From positions 4,960,001 to 5,024,000 of the forward strand of contig NZ_PHUJ01000003.1 in the NCBI RefSeq assembly GCF_002813375.1: a stretch of 64,000 nt of DNA. The letters are read 5' to 3'. Below are positions 1 through 12,994 of the stretch, piece after piece. The notes beneath the pieces were generated by a model. The model was not told the DNA's origin and searched no databases. It saw only the letters and a program-made list of their open reading frames with translations. This DNA is from Pseudonocardia alni (lineage in GTDB: Bacteria > Actinomycetota > Actinomycetes > Mycobacteriales > Pseudonocardiaceae). The translations under genes were made by a program, and so were the position numbers. Each line of letters opens with the position of its first letter. The first letter of the stretch is position 1.

Positions 1-532
1 GCACACCACGCCACGACGCCCGGCCGGTGTGGTGCAGCAGCGCCCCGGCCGGGTCGTCGCCCGCGTCGACGTCCGGCCACAGCCGGGCGAGTACGCCCCG
101 GCACGGCGCCGCCGGCAGCGTCCACGCCGGGTCGGTGGTCCGGGTGATGTCGTGGGTGTGCACCAGGACCTCGGTGACGCCCATCGCGGCGAACCCGGCG
201 GCGTCGGCGTCGCCGTAGGGGTGCCAGCCGCGCACCCCGCCGGGTGCGGTCCGGACGGCGGCGGCGAGCATCGCCCCGCCGGTCGCGGCGACCTGCAACA
301 GCCCGGCGGTGCCGACGGCGTCGGGCACCACGATCTCGAACGGCGGATAGTCGTCGGGCGGGGCGATCGCCACCTGGGCGGCGTAGCCGAACAGGTCGTC
401 CGCGACGTGCACCACGGTGTCGCGGCACGACCAGTCCAGCGGTCCGGCCGGGGCGGACCAGCCGTCGTCGGGTACCGCCCCCAGGGCTCCGACCATCGTC
501 GTCACCGCGTTCTCGACGTCGTCCGCGCGCAT
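1..532 (-). CDS. DinB/MDMPI-like maleylpyruvate isomerase N-terminal family protein (3' end outside window)
   Basis: The reverse strand reads open from an ATG at 532 to the window edge, about 177 codons, starting MRADDVENAVTTMVGAL. It carries features of the DinB/mycothiol-dependent maleylpyruvate isomerase N-terminal fold: an N-terminal helix, a WSCRDTVVHVADDL segment with a potential metal-ligand His, and a later VLVHTHDITR segment. Family members are metal-dependent four-helix bundles, often thiol transferases that use mycothiol; the exact substrate cannot be told. A -10-like CACGGT lies 6 bp before the ATG, so the message may be leaderless. The gene is divergent from the NYN protein gene. 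The C-terminus is missing only because the window ends. Confidence 0.72.
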   Translation of the reverse strand, partial: MRADDVENAVTTMVGALGAVPDDGWSAPAGPLDWSCRDTVVHVADDLFGYAAQVAIAPPDDYPPFEIVVPDAVGTAGLLQVAATGGAMLAAAVRTAPGGVRGWHPYGDADAAGFAAMGVTEVLVHTHDITRTTDPAWTLPAAPCRGVLARLWPDVDAGDDPAGALLHHTGRASWRGV

Positions 533-586
533 CGGTGAACCGTGCCCTGCGGGCGGGCACCCGGGCCAGCGCATTAGGCTTCCGCG

Positions 587-1741
587 GTGGCCCACGAGGA
601 CGAACGCATCGCACTGCTGCTCGACTACGAGAACCTCGCGATCGGCGCCCGCGACGGGCTCGGGGTCGTCCCCTTCGACTTCGGCCCGGTGGCCGACGCG
701 CTCGCCGAACGCGGGCGGGTGGTGGTCCGCCGCGCTTACGCCGACTGGTCCTCCTTCGACGAGGACCGCCGCCTGATGGCCCGCGCCCAGGTGGAGCTCA
801 TCGAGATCCCGCAGCGGATCGGCGGCTCCCGCAAGAACGCGGCGGACATCAAGCTCGCCGTCGACGCGATCGAGCTCGCCTACGAGCGGGAGTTCATCAC
901 CACCTTCGCCATCGGCACCGGCGACTCGGACTTCACCCCGCTCATGCACAAGCTGCGCGAGCTGGACAAGCGCGTGATCGGGATCGGGGTGCAGTCCTCG
1001 ACCTCGGCGTTGCTGCCGCCCTCCTGCGACGAGTTCCTGTTCTACGACCGGCTCCCCGGTGTCGAGCCGACCCAGGCGCCCGCACCGCCGCGTCGTCGCC
1101 GGGGGAGTCCGCGCCCCGCCCCGGCCCCGGCCGCGGGACCGGTCGCGACCCCCGCCCCGGTCGCGGTCCCGGAGCCGGAGCCGGTCGTTCCGCCGGACCC
1201 GTTCGACGTCACGTTCTCCGACGGGCGCGACGACACCGCCACCACCGGGGCCGAGGAACGCGACGTCGCGGGCCTCGTCGTCAGCACCCTCGTCGGACTG
1301 ACCCGCCAGGCCGACGGCCCGGTCCTGGCGTCGCGGCTCAAGCGCGCGATCCTGCGCAAGGACCCCACGTTCGACGAGGCCGACCACGGCTTCCGCGGTT
1401 TCGGCGAGCTGCTGCGCCATCTGCAGGACCGCGGTGCGGTCACGCTGACCACCGGTGCGGCGCAGGGTGACCCCGAGGTGGCGCTGCCCGACGACCCGGA
1501 CGCCGACCACGACGCGTTCGCGCTGCTCGTCGACGTGGTGCGCGGGATCGCCGCGGCCGGGGACCCGCCGCAGCTGTCCGGGCTGAAGAACCAGCTCCGC
1601 AAGCGGGTCCCGGACTTCTCCGAGAAGCGCTACGGCTTCGGCAGTTTCCTGTCCTTCGCGAAGGCGGCCCGCGCCCGGGACCTCATCGCGATGGAGTGGA
1701 GCGACGACACCGGCGACTACGTGCTGCGTCCGACGTCCTGA
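587..1741 (+). CDS. NYN domain protein with two C-terminal LOTUS/OST-HTH domains
   Basis: This 384-residue protein begins with a NYN (PIN-like) nuclease fold: ALLLDYENLAIG at about 8-19 holds the first acidic residue, and FAIGTGDSDFTPL at about 106-118 is the typical second acidic motif. A Pro-rich linker (about 165-215) is followed by two OST-HTH/LOTUS modules at about 225-290 and 305-380, each with the KRAILRKDPTFDE or KNQLRKRVPDFSE type of helix and a conserved F-G-F stretch. NYN-LOTUS proteins are thought to bind or cut RNA; the target here is unknown. The start is GTG at 587. A TAGGCT hexamer at 575-580 is 6 bp upstream and there is no Shine-Dalgarno, so a leaderless transcript is likely. 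Confidence 0.85.
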   Translation: MAHEDERIALLLDYENLAIGARDGLGVVPFDFGPVADALAERGRVVVRRAYADWSSFDEDRRLMARAQVELIEIPQRIGGSRKNAADIKLAVDAIELAYEREFITTFAIGTGDSDFTPLMHKLRELDKRVIGIGVQSSTSALLPPSCDEFLFYDRLPGVEPTQAPAPPRRRRGSPRPAPAPAAGPVATPAPVAVPEPEPVVPPDPFDVTFSDGRDDTATTGAEERDVAGLVVSTLVGLTRQADGPVLASRLKRAILRKDPTFDEADHGFRGFGELLRHLQDRGAVTLTTGAAQGDPEVALPDDPDADHDAFALLVDVVRGIAAAGDPPQLSGLKNQLRKRVPDFSEKRYGFGSFLSFAKAARARDLIAMEWSDDTGDYVLRPTS

Positions 1742-1749
1742 CCGCAGAC

Positions 1750-1788
1750 GACCGCGCCCCCGCCGACGTGGTCGGCGGGGGCGCGGTC
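1750..1788. terminator. 18-bp perfect hairpin between convergent genes
   Basis: Arms at 1750-1767 and 1771-1788 are perfectly complementary with a GTG loop. The hairpin sits between the NYN gene and the oppositely directed DUF2188 gene, so it probably ends transcription from both sides. Confidence 0.75.
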
Positions 1789-1804
1789 GCGGTACTGCGG
1801 GGAC

Positions 1805-2701
1805 TCAGCGGCCTGCGGCCTTGCGGGTCCCGCGCTGGAACAGCTTGCCCGCACGCGAGGTGACCGCACCGGTCACCCCGAACGCGGTGGCGACCGCCCC
1901 GGCGGCGACGCGGCTGGTGAACCGGATCGGGTTCAGCGGCTTGTAGACGCGCAGGGCGAAGTCGTCCAGCTGCGAGGCGGCCCGCTCGCCGTTCTCGTAG
2001 AGCCGGCGGGCCAGGCGGGCCCCGGTGTCGTCCAGGTCGTCCTCGACGCGGGCGCTCACGCGCGCGGTCCGGTCCGCGGTGCGCACCGCGGAGTCGGCAC
2101 CCTGTTCGGCGACGGCCTTGACGGTGGCGGCGGACCGCTCCGCGGACGACGACACCTCGCCGGCGACCTGCTTGCCGGTGCGCTGGGCGTTCCCGGCCAG
2201 CTGCTCGCCGGTGGCCTTCGCGGCCTCGGCGGCGGCCTTGCCCGCCTTCTTCGGGTCCTTGCCCTGGTCGTCGACCTTGCGGGCTTCGGCGGCGACCTTG
2301 TCGGCGCCCTTCTTGACGGTCTCGCCGGCCTTCGCCGCGCTGTCACCGGTCTCGCCGGCGACCTTCTTGGCGGTGGTCCGCGTGTCGGCACCGATCTTGT
2401 CGGCGGCCTTGCCGGTGGTCTCGGCGGCCTTCGACGCGGTGTCACCGGCCGCGGTGGCGGTGGTGCTCGCGACGGCCTTCGTGGCGGTGCCGGCGTCGGC
2501 GTCGGCGTCGATGGAGCGGCGTTCGCGCACCGAGCCGTCGGTGCCGTACACGACGAGGTTGCCGCCGCCGTCGTTGGCGATGATCTCCACCGCCCGGGTG
2601 ATGGCCTCGGCCTGGGTGCTCGTACGGGCACTCGGGCGCTGGGCGTCTTCCTTCTCGACGGTCCAGCCGTCGTCGACCGGCTTGACGTGGCGGTCGGCCA
2701 T
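1805..2701 (-). CDS. DUF2188 domain protein with LEA-like Ala/Lys-rich repeats
   Basis: The 298-residue protein has an N-terminal DUF2188 domain (about 1-65, VKPVDDGWTVEKEDAQR ... GNLVVYGTDGSV). A long, low-complexity Ala/Lys/Thr/Glu-rich helical region follows (about 75-220), built of imperfect units such as KAGETVKKGADKVAAEA, like group-3 LEA or apolipoprotein-type helices. The C-terminal 70 residues are more ordered, with a weak hydrophobic stretch (AAGAVATAFGVTGAV). LEA-type proteins protect membranes or proteins during drying and osmotic stress; that role is inferred. GGGGAGG precedes the ATG. A sigma-F/B-like promoter lies 70-100 bp upstream, which fits a stress role. Confidence 0.8.
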   Translation of the reverse strand: MADRHVKPVDDGWTVEKEDAQRPSARTSTQAEAITRAVEIIANDGGGNLVVYGTDGSVRERRSIDADADAGTATKAVASTTATAAGDTASKAAETTGKAADKIGADTRTTAKKVAGETGDSAAKAGETVKKGADKVAAEARKVDDQGKDPKKAGKAAAEAAKATGEQLAGNAQRTGKQVAGEVSSSAERSAATVKAVAEQGADSAVRTADRTARVSARVEDDLDDTGARLARRLYENGERAASQLDDFALRVYKPLNPIRFTSRVAAGAVATAFGVTGAVTSRAGKLFQRGTRKAAGR

Positions 2702-2773
2702 GGCGGGTTCCTCCCCTTTGCGGGACTCACTCGGGCGAACCGGGGTATCCGGATCGGTCTTCTCTCCCCGGAG

Positions 2774-2799
2774 ATGCCCGATGATCGCTGTGCGTAAAC
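2774..2799 (-). promoter_or_regulatory. Sigma-F/sigma-B-type promoter of the DUF2188 gene
   Basis: Read on the reverse strand, GTTT (2799-2796) is followed after 16 nt by GGGCAT (2779-2774). This fits the actinobacterial stress-sigma consensus GTTT-N15-17-GGGTAT with one mismatch. It lies about 70 bp before the DUF2188 start codon. Confidence 0.6.
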
Positions 2800-2804
2800 G
2801 CAGG

Positions 2805-3203
2805 TCAGCGAGGGGTGGTGAGCGTCTCGTTCCGTCGCGCGACCGCGATCACGGCGGTCAGGGCGCCGAGGACCAGCGGTGTGACGACCAGCGCCCCGCC
2901 GTGCAGGACGAATGCCTGGGTGAGCGCCGCACCGACCATCAGCAGGACGAGCCCGGTGGCGGCCGGTACGGCCGAGCGCCGGGTGCACAGGCCGATCCCG
3001 CCGGCCAGCTCGAGGAACCCGACGACGTAGCGCAGCCATTGGCCGAGGCCGATCCCGTCGAAGATCGCGACGGCGAACGGGTCGCCCCAGAACTTCGGCA
3101 GCGCCGAGGCCAGGACGAAGAACAGGCCGAGCAGGATCTGCAGCACCCACAGCGCACGATGTGCGGCGACCGGCATACGACGGGTGGGGGAGGGGGCGGT
3201 CAT
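2805..3203 (-). CDS. DoxX family membrane protein
   Basis: The 132-residue protein has four predicted membrane segments (about 15-35, 55-75, 80-100, 105-125), beginning RALWVLQILLGLFFVLASALPKFWG, with the F/LELAGGIGL motif common in DoxX proteins. The family is loosely linked to thiol/oxidative-stress complexes and quinone-linked functions; no partner is adjacent. The ATG at 3203 was chosen over an in-frame codon 18 bp upstream because GGAGG sits just before it. It lies upstream of, and on the same strand as, the DUF2188 gene, with about 100 bp between them that hold the stress promoter. Confidence 0.78.
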   Translation of the reverse strand: MTAPSPTRRMPVAAHRALWVLQILLGLFFVLASALPKFWGDPFAVAIFDGIGLGQWLRYVVGFLELAGGIGLCTRRSAVPAATGLVLLMVGAALTQAFVLHGGALVVTPLVLGALTAVIAVARRNETLTTPR

Positions 3204-3595
3204 GGTGGCCTCCGCGGGCACGGCCCCGGCGGTTCCGGAGCACTCACCGCCTACGACCGGCTGGCCCCGGAGAACTCATCGCCTCGCGCGGCGACCGGGG
3301 CGGGATACACCACCGGGCATCGGGCCCGCGGCGCGTGGCCGCGGTACCCGATGACCCGATGGTGCCCGGCATCGACAGGGGCTCCCGGTTCTGCAGATGC
3401 CGGTCACGGGGTTCAACGCCCGACCCGCCGTCGGGTTGTGGGTGCAGTGGCTCCTGTCTCGCCCGCCACCGTGAGCGGCGCCGCCCCCGCGACGGGCGGG
3501 AGCGGATCGCGGTGTGCGTCCGATGAGGAGCACTCCGTCACGATCGCCGGTAGAAGACCGGCGACGGACGGAGAGATCCAGGCCATACTTCTCGT
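3204..3595. other. Gene-free stretch upstream of the DoxX gene
   Basis: About 390 bp between the divergent DoxX gene and the small acidic protein gene. I see no convincing coding frame or RNA gene. It presumably holds the DoxX promoter; a CATACT hexamer at 3584-3589, 6 bp before the next ATG, is the only clear promoter element. Confidence 0.5.
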
Positions 3596-3850
3596 ATGCG
3601 CGATGAGCGGTGGCGGGTCGAGGTCGGTACGGAGAACGCGACGTGGCTGGCGACGCAGTGCCGCACCGCGATGCTGGCCCGGGAGTACCGGCCGGTCGAC
3701 GTGGGCGACGGCGTCGTGGAGTTCGACCGGCTCGCCCTCGGCGCGATCCGCGAGCTCGGCGAGGAGGAGGACGGCTACATCTCCGACGACGCCGAGGGCG
3801 TGCGCATCTGGATCGGCGACGACGCCTACGAGCTCGAACGCCTCGACTGA
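3596..3850 (+). CDS. Small acidic hypothetical protein
   Basis: An 84-residue, strongly acidic protein with no membrane segment and no family I can name. It starts MRDERWRVEVGTENATWLA and ends in a run of acidic and aromatic residues (EGVRIWIGDDAYELERLD). Coding is supported by strong third-position GC bias, by a CATACT -10-like hexamer placed 6 bp before the ATG, and by a hairpin shortly after the stop codon. It is convergent with gltD. It could be a small regulator or an accessory subunit; nothing in the sequence decides this. Confidence 0.65.
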   Translation: MRDERWRVEVGTENATWLATQCRTAMLAREYRPVDVGDGVVEFDRLALGAIRELGEEEDGYISDDAEGVRIWIGDDAYELERLD

Positions 3851-3871
3851 GCCCGGGGACGATCCCGGGAC

Positions 3872-3910
3872 GACGAAGGGCCCGGCCGCGAACGGCCGGG
3901 CCCTGTCGTC
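3872..3910. terminator. Hairpin between the small acidic protein gene and gltD
   Basis: A 12-bp perfect stem (877-888 with 893-904 of the 3000s), loop CGAA, extended by 5 bp on each side after one bulge. It separates convergent genes and probably acts in both directions. Confidence 0.75.
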
Positions 3911-3922
3911 ACGCCGGGTGGA

Positions 3923-5366
3923 TCAGGCGATCTGCCGGTCGGTGGGGTCGATCGGGCGTGGCAGCACGGTGCGCCCGGTCAGGTACTCGTCCACCCCGGC
4001 GGCCGCGGACCGGCCCTCGGAGATGGCCCACACGATCAGGGACTGGCCGCGGCCCATGTCACCGGCGACGAACACGCCGTCGGCGGAGGACATGTAGCGG
4101 TCGTCGCGGGCGACGTTGCCGCGCTCGTCCAGGTCGACCTCGAGGTCGTTCAGCAGGGCGCCCTTCTCCGGGCCGACGAAGCCCATCGCGAGCAGCACCA
4201 GCTGCGCGGGGAGCTCCTGCTCGGTGCCCTCGACGGGCTCGAAGCCGTTGTCCCCGCGCTTGACCTCGACGATCCGGATGCCGGCGAGCTTGCCGTCGGC
4301 GTCCTTCACGAACTCGGTGGTGTTGACCGAGAACAGCCGGTCGCCGCCCTCCTCGTGCGCGGAGGACACCCGGTAGACCGTCGGGTAGGTCGGCCACGGC
4401 ATGTTGTCGGTGCGCTGCTCGGGCGGGGTCGGCATGATCTCCAGCTGGGTCACCGAGCGCGCACCCTGGCGGTGCGAGGTGCCCAGGCAGTCGGCGCCGG
4501 TGTCACCGCCGCCGATGATCACGACGTCCTTGCCCTCGGCCGAGATCGGCGGCGCGTCCAGGTCGCCCTGCTGCACGTGGTTGGCCCACGGCAGGAACTC
4601 CATCGCCTGGTAGACGCCCTCGGCGTCGCGGCCCTCGGCGGGCAGGTCTCGCCACGCCGTCGCACCGCCCGCGAGGACGACCGCGTCGAAGTCGGCCCGC
4701 AGCTGCTCGACGGTGACGTCGGTGCCGACGTCGACCGAGGCCCGGAAATGGGTGCCCTCGGCGACCATCTGCTCCAGGCGCCGGTCCAGGCGCGCCTTCT
4801 CCATCTTGAACTCGGGGATGCCGTAGCGCAGCAGTCCGCCGATGCGGTCGGCCCGCTCGAACACGACGACCTCGTGCCCGACCCGGGTCAGCTGCTGGGC
4901 GGCGGCCAGCCCGGCCGGCCCCGACCCGATGACGGCGACCTTCTTGCCGGTCTTCACCTCGGGCACCTGCGGGGTGACCCAGCCCTCGTCCCACGCCTTG
5001 TCGATGATCTCGATCTCGACCTGCTTGATCGTGACCGCGTCGTCGTTGATGGCCAGCACGCACGCCGCCTCGCACGGGGCGGGGCACAGCGTCCCGGTGA
5101 ACTCCGGGAAGTTGTTCGTGGCGTGCAGGCGCTCGATCGCCTCGCGCCAGTCGTGGCGGTAGACCAGGTCGTTCCACTCGGGAATGAGATTCCCGAGCGG
5201 ACAGCCCTGGTGGCAGAACGGGATGCCGCAGTTCATGCAGCGCCCGGCCTGGGACTCCAGGGTCTTCGCCGGGAAGTCCTCGTAGACCTCGCGCCAGTCC
5301 ATCAGCCGCAGGTCCACCGGCCGCCGGGTGGGCGTCTGCCGGGGAGTGGTCATGAAGCCCTTGGGG

Positions 5367-5374
<8 letters not shown>
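3923..5374 (-). CDS. gltD: Glutamate synthase (NADPH), small subunit
   Basis: The 483-residue beta subunit of NADPH-GOGAT passes electrons from NADPH through FAD and iron-sulfur clusters to the large subunit, which makes glutamate from glutamine and 2-oxoglutarate. Visible are the N-terminal Cys groups ([17 protein letters not shown] and CPAPCEAAC) for two 4Fe-4S clusters, the FAD-binding [13 protein letters not shown] motif, the NADPH-binding [11 protein letters not shown] motif and the C-terminal [17 protein letters not shown] motif. Length matches the family. The ATG at 5374 overlaps the gltB stop codon by 8 bp (ATGGGTGA), so the two subunits are translationally coupled. Confidence 0.96.
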
Positions 5375-9938
<4,564 letters not shown>

Positions 9939-10438
9939 CTGCTCCTCCTGTCGTCTCGGTGCACCTGGAGTCACCCGCATCGGACGACCCGGACCGGGCA
10001 GCTCGCTGCGGTCCGAAGAAGGTTCTCAGAATACAGCGCGCAGCCCGAGTGGGACGTGCGACGAGGGCCGTTCAGGTGCACCGTGCCGCCGGGTGGGTGA
10101 CCGGCGGACGGAATCCTCTTCCGGGCACGCCGAGCGGCCGGGCGCTGACTTCCAGTACCCGGCCATTCCTGCGGCACGGTTCGACCACACACCCCGGCGA
10201 GTGCGGTCTGGCGAGTGCACAGAGTCGCACGCCGCCACCGCGATGCGCTACTGAGAGCGGCCCACCGGTCCCGTGATGTGGATCGCTGACCATGCGAGCA
10301 GGTCGACGTTGCCGGCTCGTGTCCGGACGGTGAGCGAGGCGTGACCATCCGTCGGGAGCGGCGTTCTCCTGCATGGGATCGCCGGGGGCGTCCGCACCGT
10401 TACGCAGCGCGTCCCCGGGTCGGGCAGACTGCTCCCTC
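9939..10438. other. 500-bp divergent intergenic region before gltB and the FhuF-like gene
   Basis: No convincing gene is seen here. It contains the gltB leader and -10 box on the reverse strand and the -10-like hexamer of the FhuF-like gene at its right end. The middle (about 10100-10380) shows nothing I recognise. Confidence 0.5.
10028..10033 (-). promoter_or_regulatory. Probable -10 box of gltB
   Basis: TATTCT on the reverse strand is a full match to the actinobacterial TANNNT element and one of the few AT-rich sites here. It would give a leader of roughly 80 nt before the TTG start. No good -35 is visible. Confidence 0.45.
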
Positions 10439-11260
10439 GTGAACGTGCCCCCGATCCGCGTCGCCACACCCGGGCCGCCGCAAGCTTCACCCGGGCGGGT
10501 GACCGGCGGCCGGGTGGTGGAGGTACTCGCCGACGTCGCGACCATCGGTCCCTGGTTCGCGGTGGCGACACCCGCCGCCTCCGGGACCGTCCGGTGGGCC
10601 GACCTCTACGCCGCGCCGGTCCCCGGCGGCCCGGACCCGCTCGGCCGGCGGATCGGCGAGGTCACCACCGCGCTCGGCGGGGACCGGCGGATCGGGGCCT
10701 CGGTGGCGGTCATGGGGCTCGCGGCGCGGATCGTGTCGATGCCCTTCGCGACCGTGGCCCTGCACGGTGTGCTCCCGTCGCTCGGCGAGCTGCGCCGCGA
10801 CCCCGGCGCCGCCGACCCGTGGGCGCCGAGCCTGTCCGCCGGGCCCACCGGCGTCGCCACCCCGGACGTCGCCGACGACCCGGCGGGCGCCGCGGACCTG
10901 CTCGCCCGCGAGCTCGCCGCCACCCACCTCGATCCGCTGTACGCCGCCGTCGCCGCCCGGGCCGTGGTGTCGCCGCGGGTACTGCGCGGCAACGTCGTGT
11001 CCTCGATCGGCGGGGCGGCACGGGTGATGGAGGCCATGCGACGCCCGGACCGGCGCCGCTATCTGGCCCTGCTCGACGCGCTCGCCGACCACCCGGTGCT
11101 GCGCGGGCCGCTGCCGTCGGGGGCCACCGGCCGGCTGCTCCGCCTCGACGACACCGACGCGGACACCGAGTGGGCGTTCCGGCGCCGCTCCTGCTGCCTC
11201 TACGTCCGCGCCCCCGGCGGCGGGACCTGCGGCGACTGCGTGCTCGTCGGCCGGGCCTGA
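10439..11260 (+). CDS. FhuF-like (2Fe-2S) protein, possible ferric-siderophore reductase
   Basis: This 273-residue protein ends with the FhuF-type 2Fe-2S signature: two adjacent Cys (RRRSCCLYVRAPGG), then CGDC. FhuF proteins reduce ferric iron in imported siderophores in the cytoplasm. The rest (about 20-250) is the helical FhuF-like body with little other motif content. GTG at 10439 was preferred to an upstream ATG because a CAGACT -10-like hexamer lies 8 bp before it and the longer N-terminus looks non-coding. No iron box is visible near it, unlike the siderophore-binding protein gene at 59 kb. Confidence 0.78.
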   Translation: MNVPPIRVATPGPPQASPGRVTGGRVVEVLADVATIGPWFAVATPAASGTVRWADLYAAPVPGGPDPLGRRIGEVTTALGGDRRIGASVAVMGLAARIVSMPFATVALHGVLPSLGELRRDPGAADPWAPSLSAGPTGVATPDVADDPAGAADLLARELAATHLDPLYAAVAARAVVSPRVLRGNVVSSIGGAARVMEAMRRPDRRRYLALLDALADHPVLRGPLPSGATGRLLRLDDTDADTEWAFRRRSCCLYVRAPGGGTCGDCVLVGRA

Positions 11261-11281
11261 TCCGGACCCACCGGACCGGGT

Positions 11282-11306
11282 CCTCCCGCGCACACCGCGC
11301 GGGGGG
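11282..11306. terminator. Hairpin between the FhuF-like gene and the Asp23 gene
   Basis: A stem of 6 strong pairs (CCCGCG/CGCGGG), extended by three more including one G-T pair, loop of 7 nt, between convergent genes. Confidence 0.5.
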
Positions 11307-11316
11307 GCGGAGGGGA

Positions 11317-11679
11317 TCAGGCAGGCAGCGCGATGTCGGCGACGGTCACCCGCACCCGGGCGTCGAGGCCGCAGACCGTCGCGACCTCCTCGGTCACCTC
11401 CCGGCGCACCCGCTCGGCCAGCTCGGCGCAGTGGGTGCCGAACCGCACCCCGACCGTCACCCGGATCTCGGCCTCGTGCCCGTGCACCGACGCGACCAGG
11501 CCCTGCACCCGCAGTTCCTCGGGGACCGGGTCACGGGGCAGCCAGTCCGCGGCCAGCCCCAGCAGGGTCTGCGCGACGTCGCCCATCAGCGCCGCCACCC
11601 CCGGCACCCGCCGGACCCGCCGCGCCGCCACCCGTGCGACGGCCAGGTCGGAGACGGTGACCGTCGTGCGCCCGCTCAT
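11317..11679 (-). CDS. Asp23/Gls24 family envelope-stress protein
   Basis: A 120-residue protein of the Asp23 (alkaline shock protein) type: VSDLAVARVAARRVRRVPGV at the N-terminus, the VASVHGHEAEIRVTVGVRFG strand pair and the CGLDARVRVTVADI C-terminus are typical. Asp23 proteins sit under the membrane and respond to cell-envelope stress. Its ATG overlaps the stop of the preceding zinc-finger/Asp23 gene by 4 bp (ATGA). It is the third gene of a tightly coupled operon that starts with a sigma factor. Confidence 0.82.
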   Translation of the reverse strand: MSGRTTVTVSDLAVARVAARRVRRVPGVAALMGDVAQTLLGLAADWLPRDPVPEELRVQGLVASVHGHEAEIRVTVGVRFGTHCAELAERVRREVTEEVATVCGLDARVRVTVADIALPA

Positions 11680-12248
11680 TCCGGTTCCTCCCACAGGTCC
11701 TCGACCAGGATGTCGACCCCGGCGATCGGCACGCCGAGCGTGCGGTCCCCTGCCGAGATCATCATCTGCCGGACGCGCGCGGTGACCGAGGCGAGGTCGA
11801 CCCCGAACCGGGCCGCGACGGTCACCCGCACCCACACCGCGGCCGGGTCCTCCCCGGAACCGTCCGGGGCGCGCACCTGCTCGATCCGGCACCGACGGGC
11901 CCGCAGCCCGTCCATCGTGTCCACGACGTGCCGCAGCGCCGCCTCCGCGGTCGGCCTGCCCAGCCAGGCGTCCGGCCCCAGGGCGAGCAGCTCGTGCGGG
12001 CGCAGGTCCGCGACGACCGCGCCCATCACCTGCTCCAGCACCGACGGCGGCGGTCGCAGCGGCTCGGCCGCCATCCGCGCCACCAGCCCGCCGAGCCGGT
12101 CGTGGTCCGCGTGCGCGCGCATACAGTGCGGGCAGGTCAGCTCGTGCTCGTCGAGCACGCCCGCCTCCGCGTGGTCCCAGACGTCGGCGGCGTCCCGGCC
12201 GCAGGCCAGCGGCTCGACGCGCTCCGCCCCGCTCCTCTCTACCGCCAT
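11676..12248 (-). CDS. ZAS-type zinc-finger protein fused to an Asp23-like domain (putative anti-sigma factor)
   Basis: The 190-residue protein starts with a short zinc-binding helical region in which His35, Cys39 and Cys42 form HELTCPHC, the HxxxCxxC motif of ZAS anti-sigma factors. Residues about 75-185 resemble Asp23 (AAVWVRVTVAARFGVDL ... IAGVDILVEDL). There is no membrane segment, so it would be a cytoplasmic anti-sigma factor. The gene overlaps the sigma-factor gene by 10 bp and the next Asp23 gene by 4 bp. Control of the upstream sigma factor is inferred from motif and position. Confidence 0.75.
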   Translation of the reverse strand: MAVERSGAERVEPLACGRDAADVWDHAEAGVLDEHELTCPHCMRAHADHDRLGGLVARMAAEPLRPPPSVLEQVMGAVVADLRPHELLALGPDAWLGRPTAEAALRHVVDTMDGLRARRCRIEQVRAPDGSGEDPAAVWVRVTVAARFGVDLASVTARVRQMMISAGDRTLGVPIAGVDILVEDLWEEPE

Positions 12249-12877
12249 GCCCGCATCCTCTCCGCCAGTGCCCCGCGCGCCCGGTGGATCCGGCCGCGGA
12301 CGGCGGTCTCACCCGCCCCGGTGATCTGCGAGATCTCGCTGTAGCCCAGCCCCTCCAGCTCCCGCAGCACCCAGGCCGTGCGCTGGTCCTCCGGCAGCGA
12401 CGCCACGGCCCGCGACAGGGCCGCCATCTCCGCGTCCACCTCGGCGGCCCGCTCCGGGGTGGGGGAGCGGTCGTCGGCCGGGGCGCCGGGCCCGTCGTCG
12501 GTCGGGAGCGGTTCGGTCCGTCGCCGCCGCCGGACCAGCGCGGTGCAGCGGTGGGTGACGATCCGGTACATCCAGGTGGAGAAGGCCGCCTCGCCGCGGA
12601 AGGTGCCGATCCGCCGCCAGGCGTCGACGAGCGCGTCCTGCAGGGCGTCCTCGGCGTCGGTGGCGTCGCCGAGCACCCGGACCGCGACCCGGAACAGGGC
12701 GTTCTGGTGACGGCGGGCCAGCTCCTCGAACGCGCCGACGTCGCCGTCCTGGGCCCGGACGACCAGCGTGGTCTCGTCCAGCGCGGCCCGCGACGGCACC
12801 CGCGCCGGCCGTGCCGACGGCACGCCGGGGCCCGGGGGCCTGGCGGCCGGTGGGCCGCTGACCTGTGCGTTCGCCAT
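12239..12877 (-). CDS. ECF-type RNA polymerase sigma factor
   Basis: A 212-residue sigma-70 family protein. Region 2 (about 38-105) includes AFEELARRHQNALFRVA, DAEDALQDALVDAWRR and STWMYRIVTHRC. Region 4 (about 145-205) contains LPEDQRTAWVLRELEGLGYSEIS and the helix-turn-helix that ends GRIHRARGALAERM. There is no region 3, so it is an ECF factor. An N-terminal extension of about 35 Pro/Ala-rich residues is present. Directly downstream and overlapping by 10 bp is a zinc-finger protein that is probably its antagonist. The neighbouring Asp23 and CsbD genes suggest an envelope or general stress regulon. Confidence 0.88.
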   Translation of the reverse strand: MANAQVSGPPAARPPGPGVPSARPARVPSRAALDETTLVVRAQDGDVGAFEELARRHQNALFRVAVRVLGDATDAEDALQDALVDAWRRIGTFRGEAAFSTWMYRIVTHRCTALVRRRRRTEPLPTDDGPGAPADDRSPTPERAAEVDAEMAALSRAVASLPEDQRTAWVLRELEGLGYSEISQITGAGETAVRGRIHRARGALAERMRAWR

Positions 12878-12994
12878 GGACGCCCCGTCGGGGTGTGGGA
12901 AGTGGAGGGTGGGGTAGTCCACCCGGTCAGCGACGGTAGCGACCGGCTCGCACCCTCGCCCGCCGGACACGCGATCAGGAAGCAGGTGAGCCCC

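Noticed and set aside
10100-10380. Short frames in the gltB-FhuF gap as genes
   Set aside because: No ribosome-binding site, promoter or codon bias; translations are Arg/Pro/Thr-rich noise.
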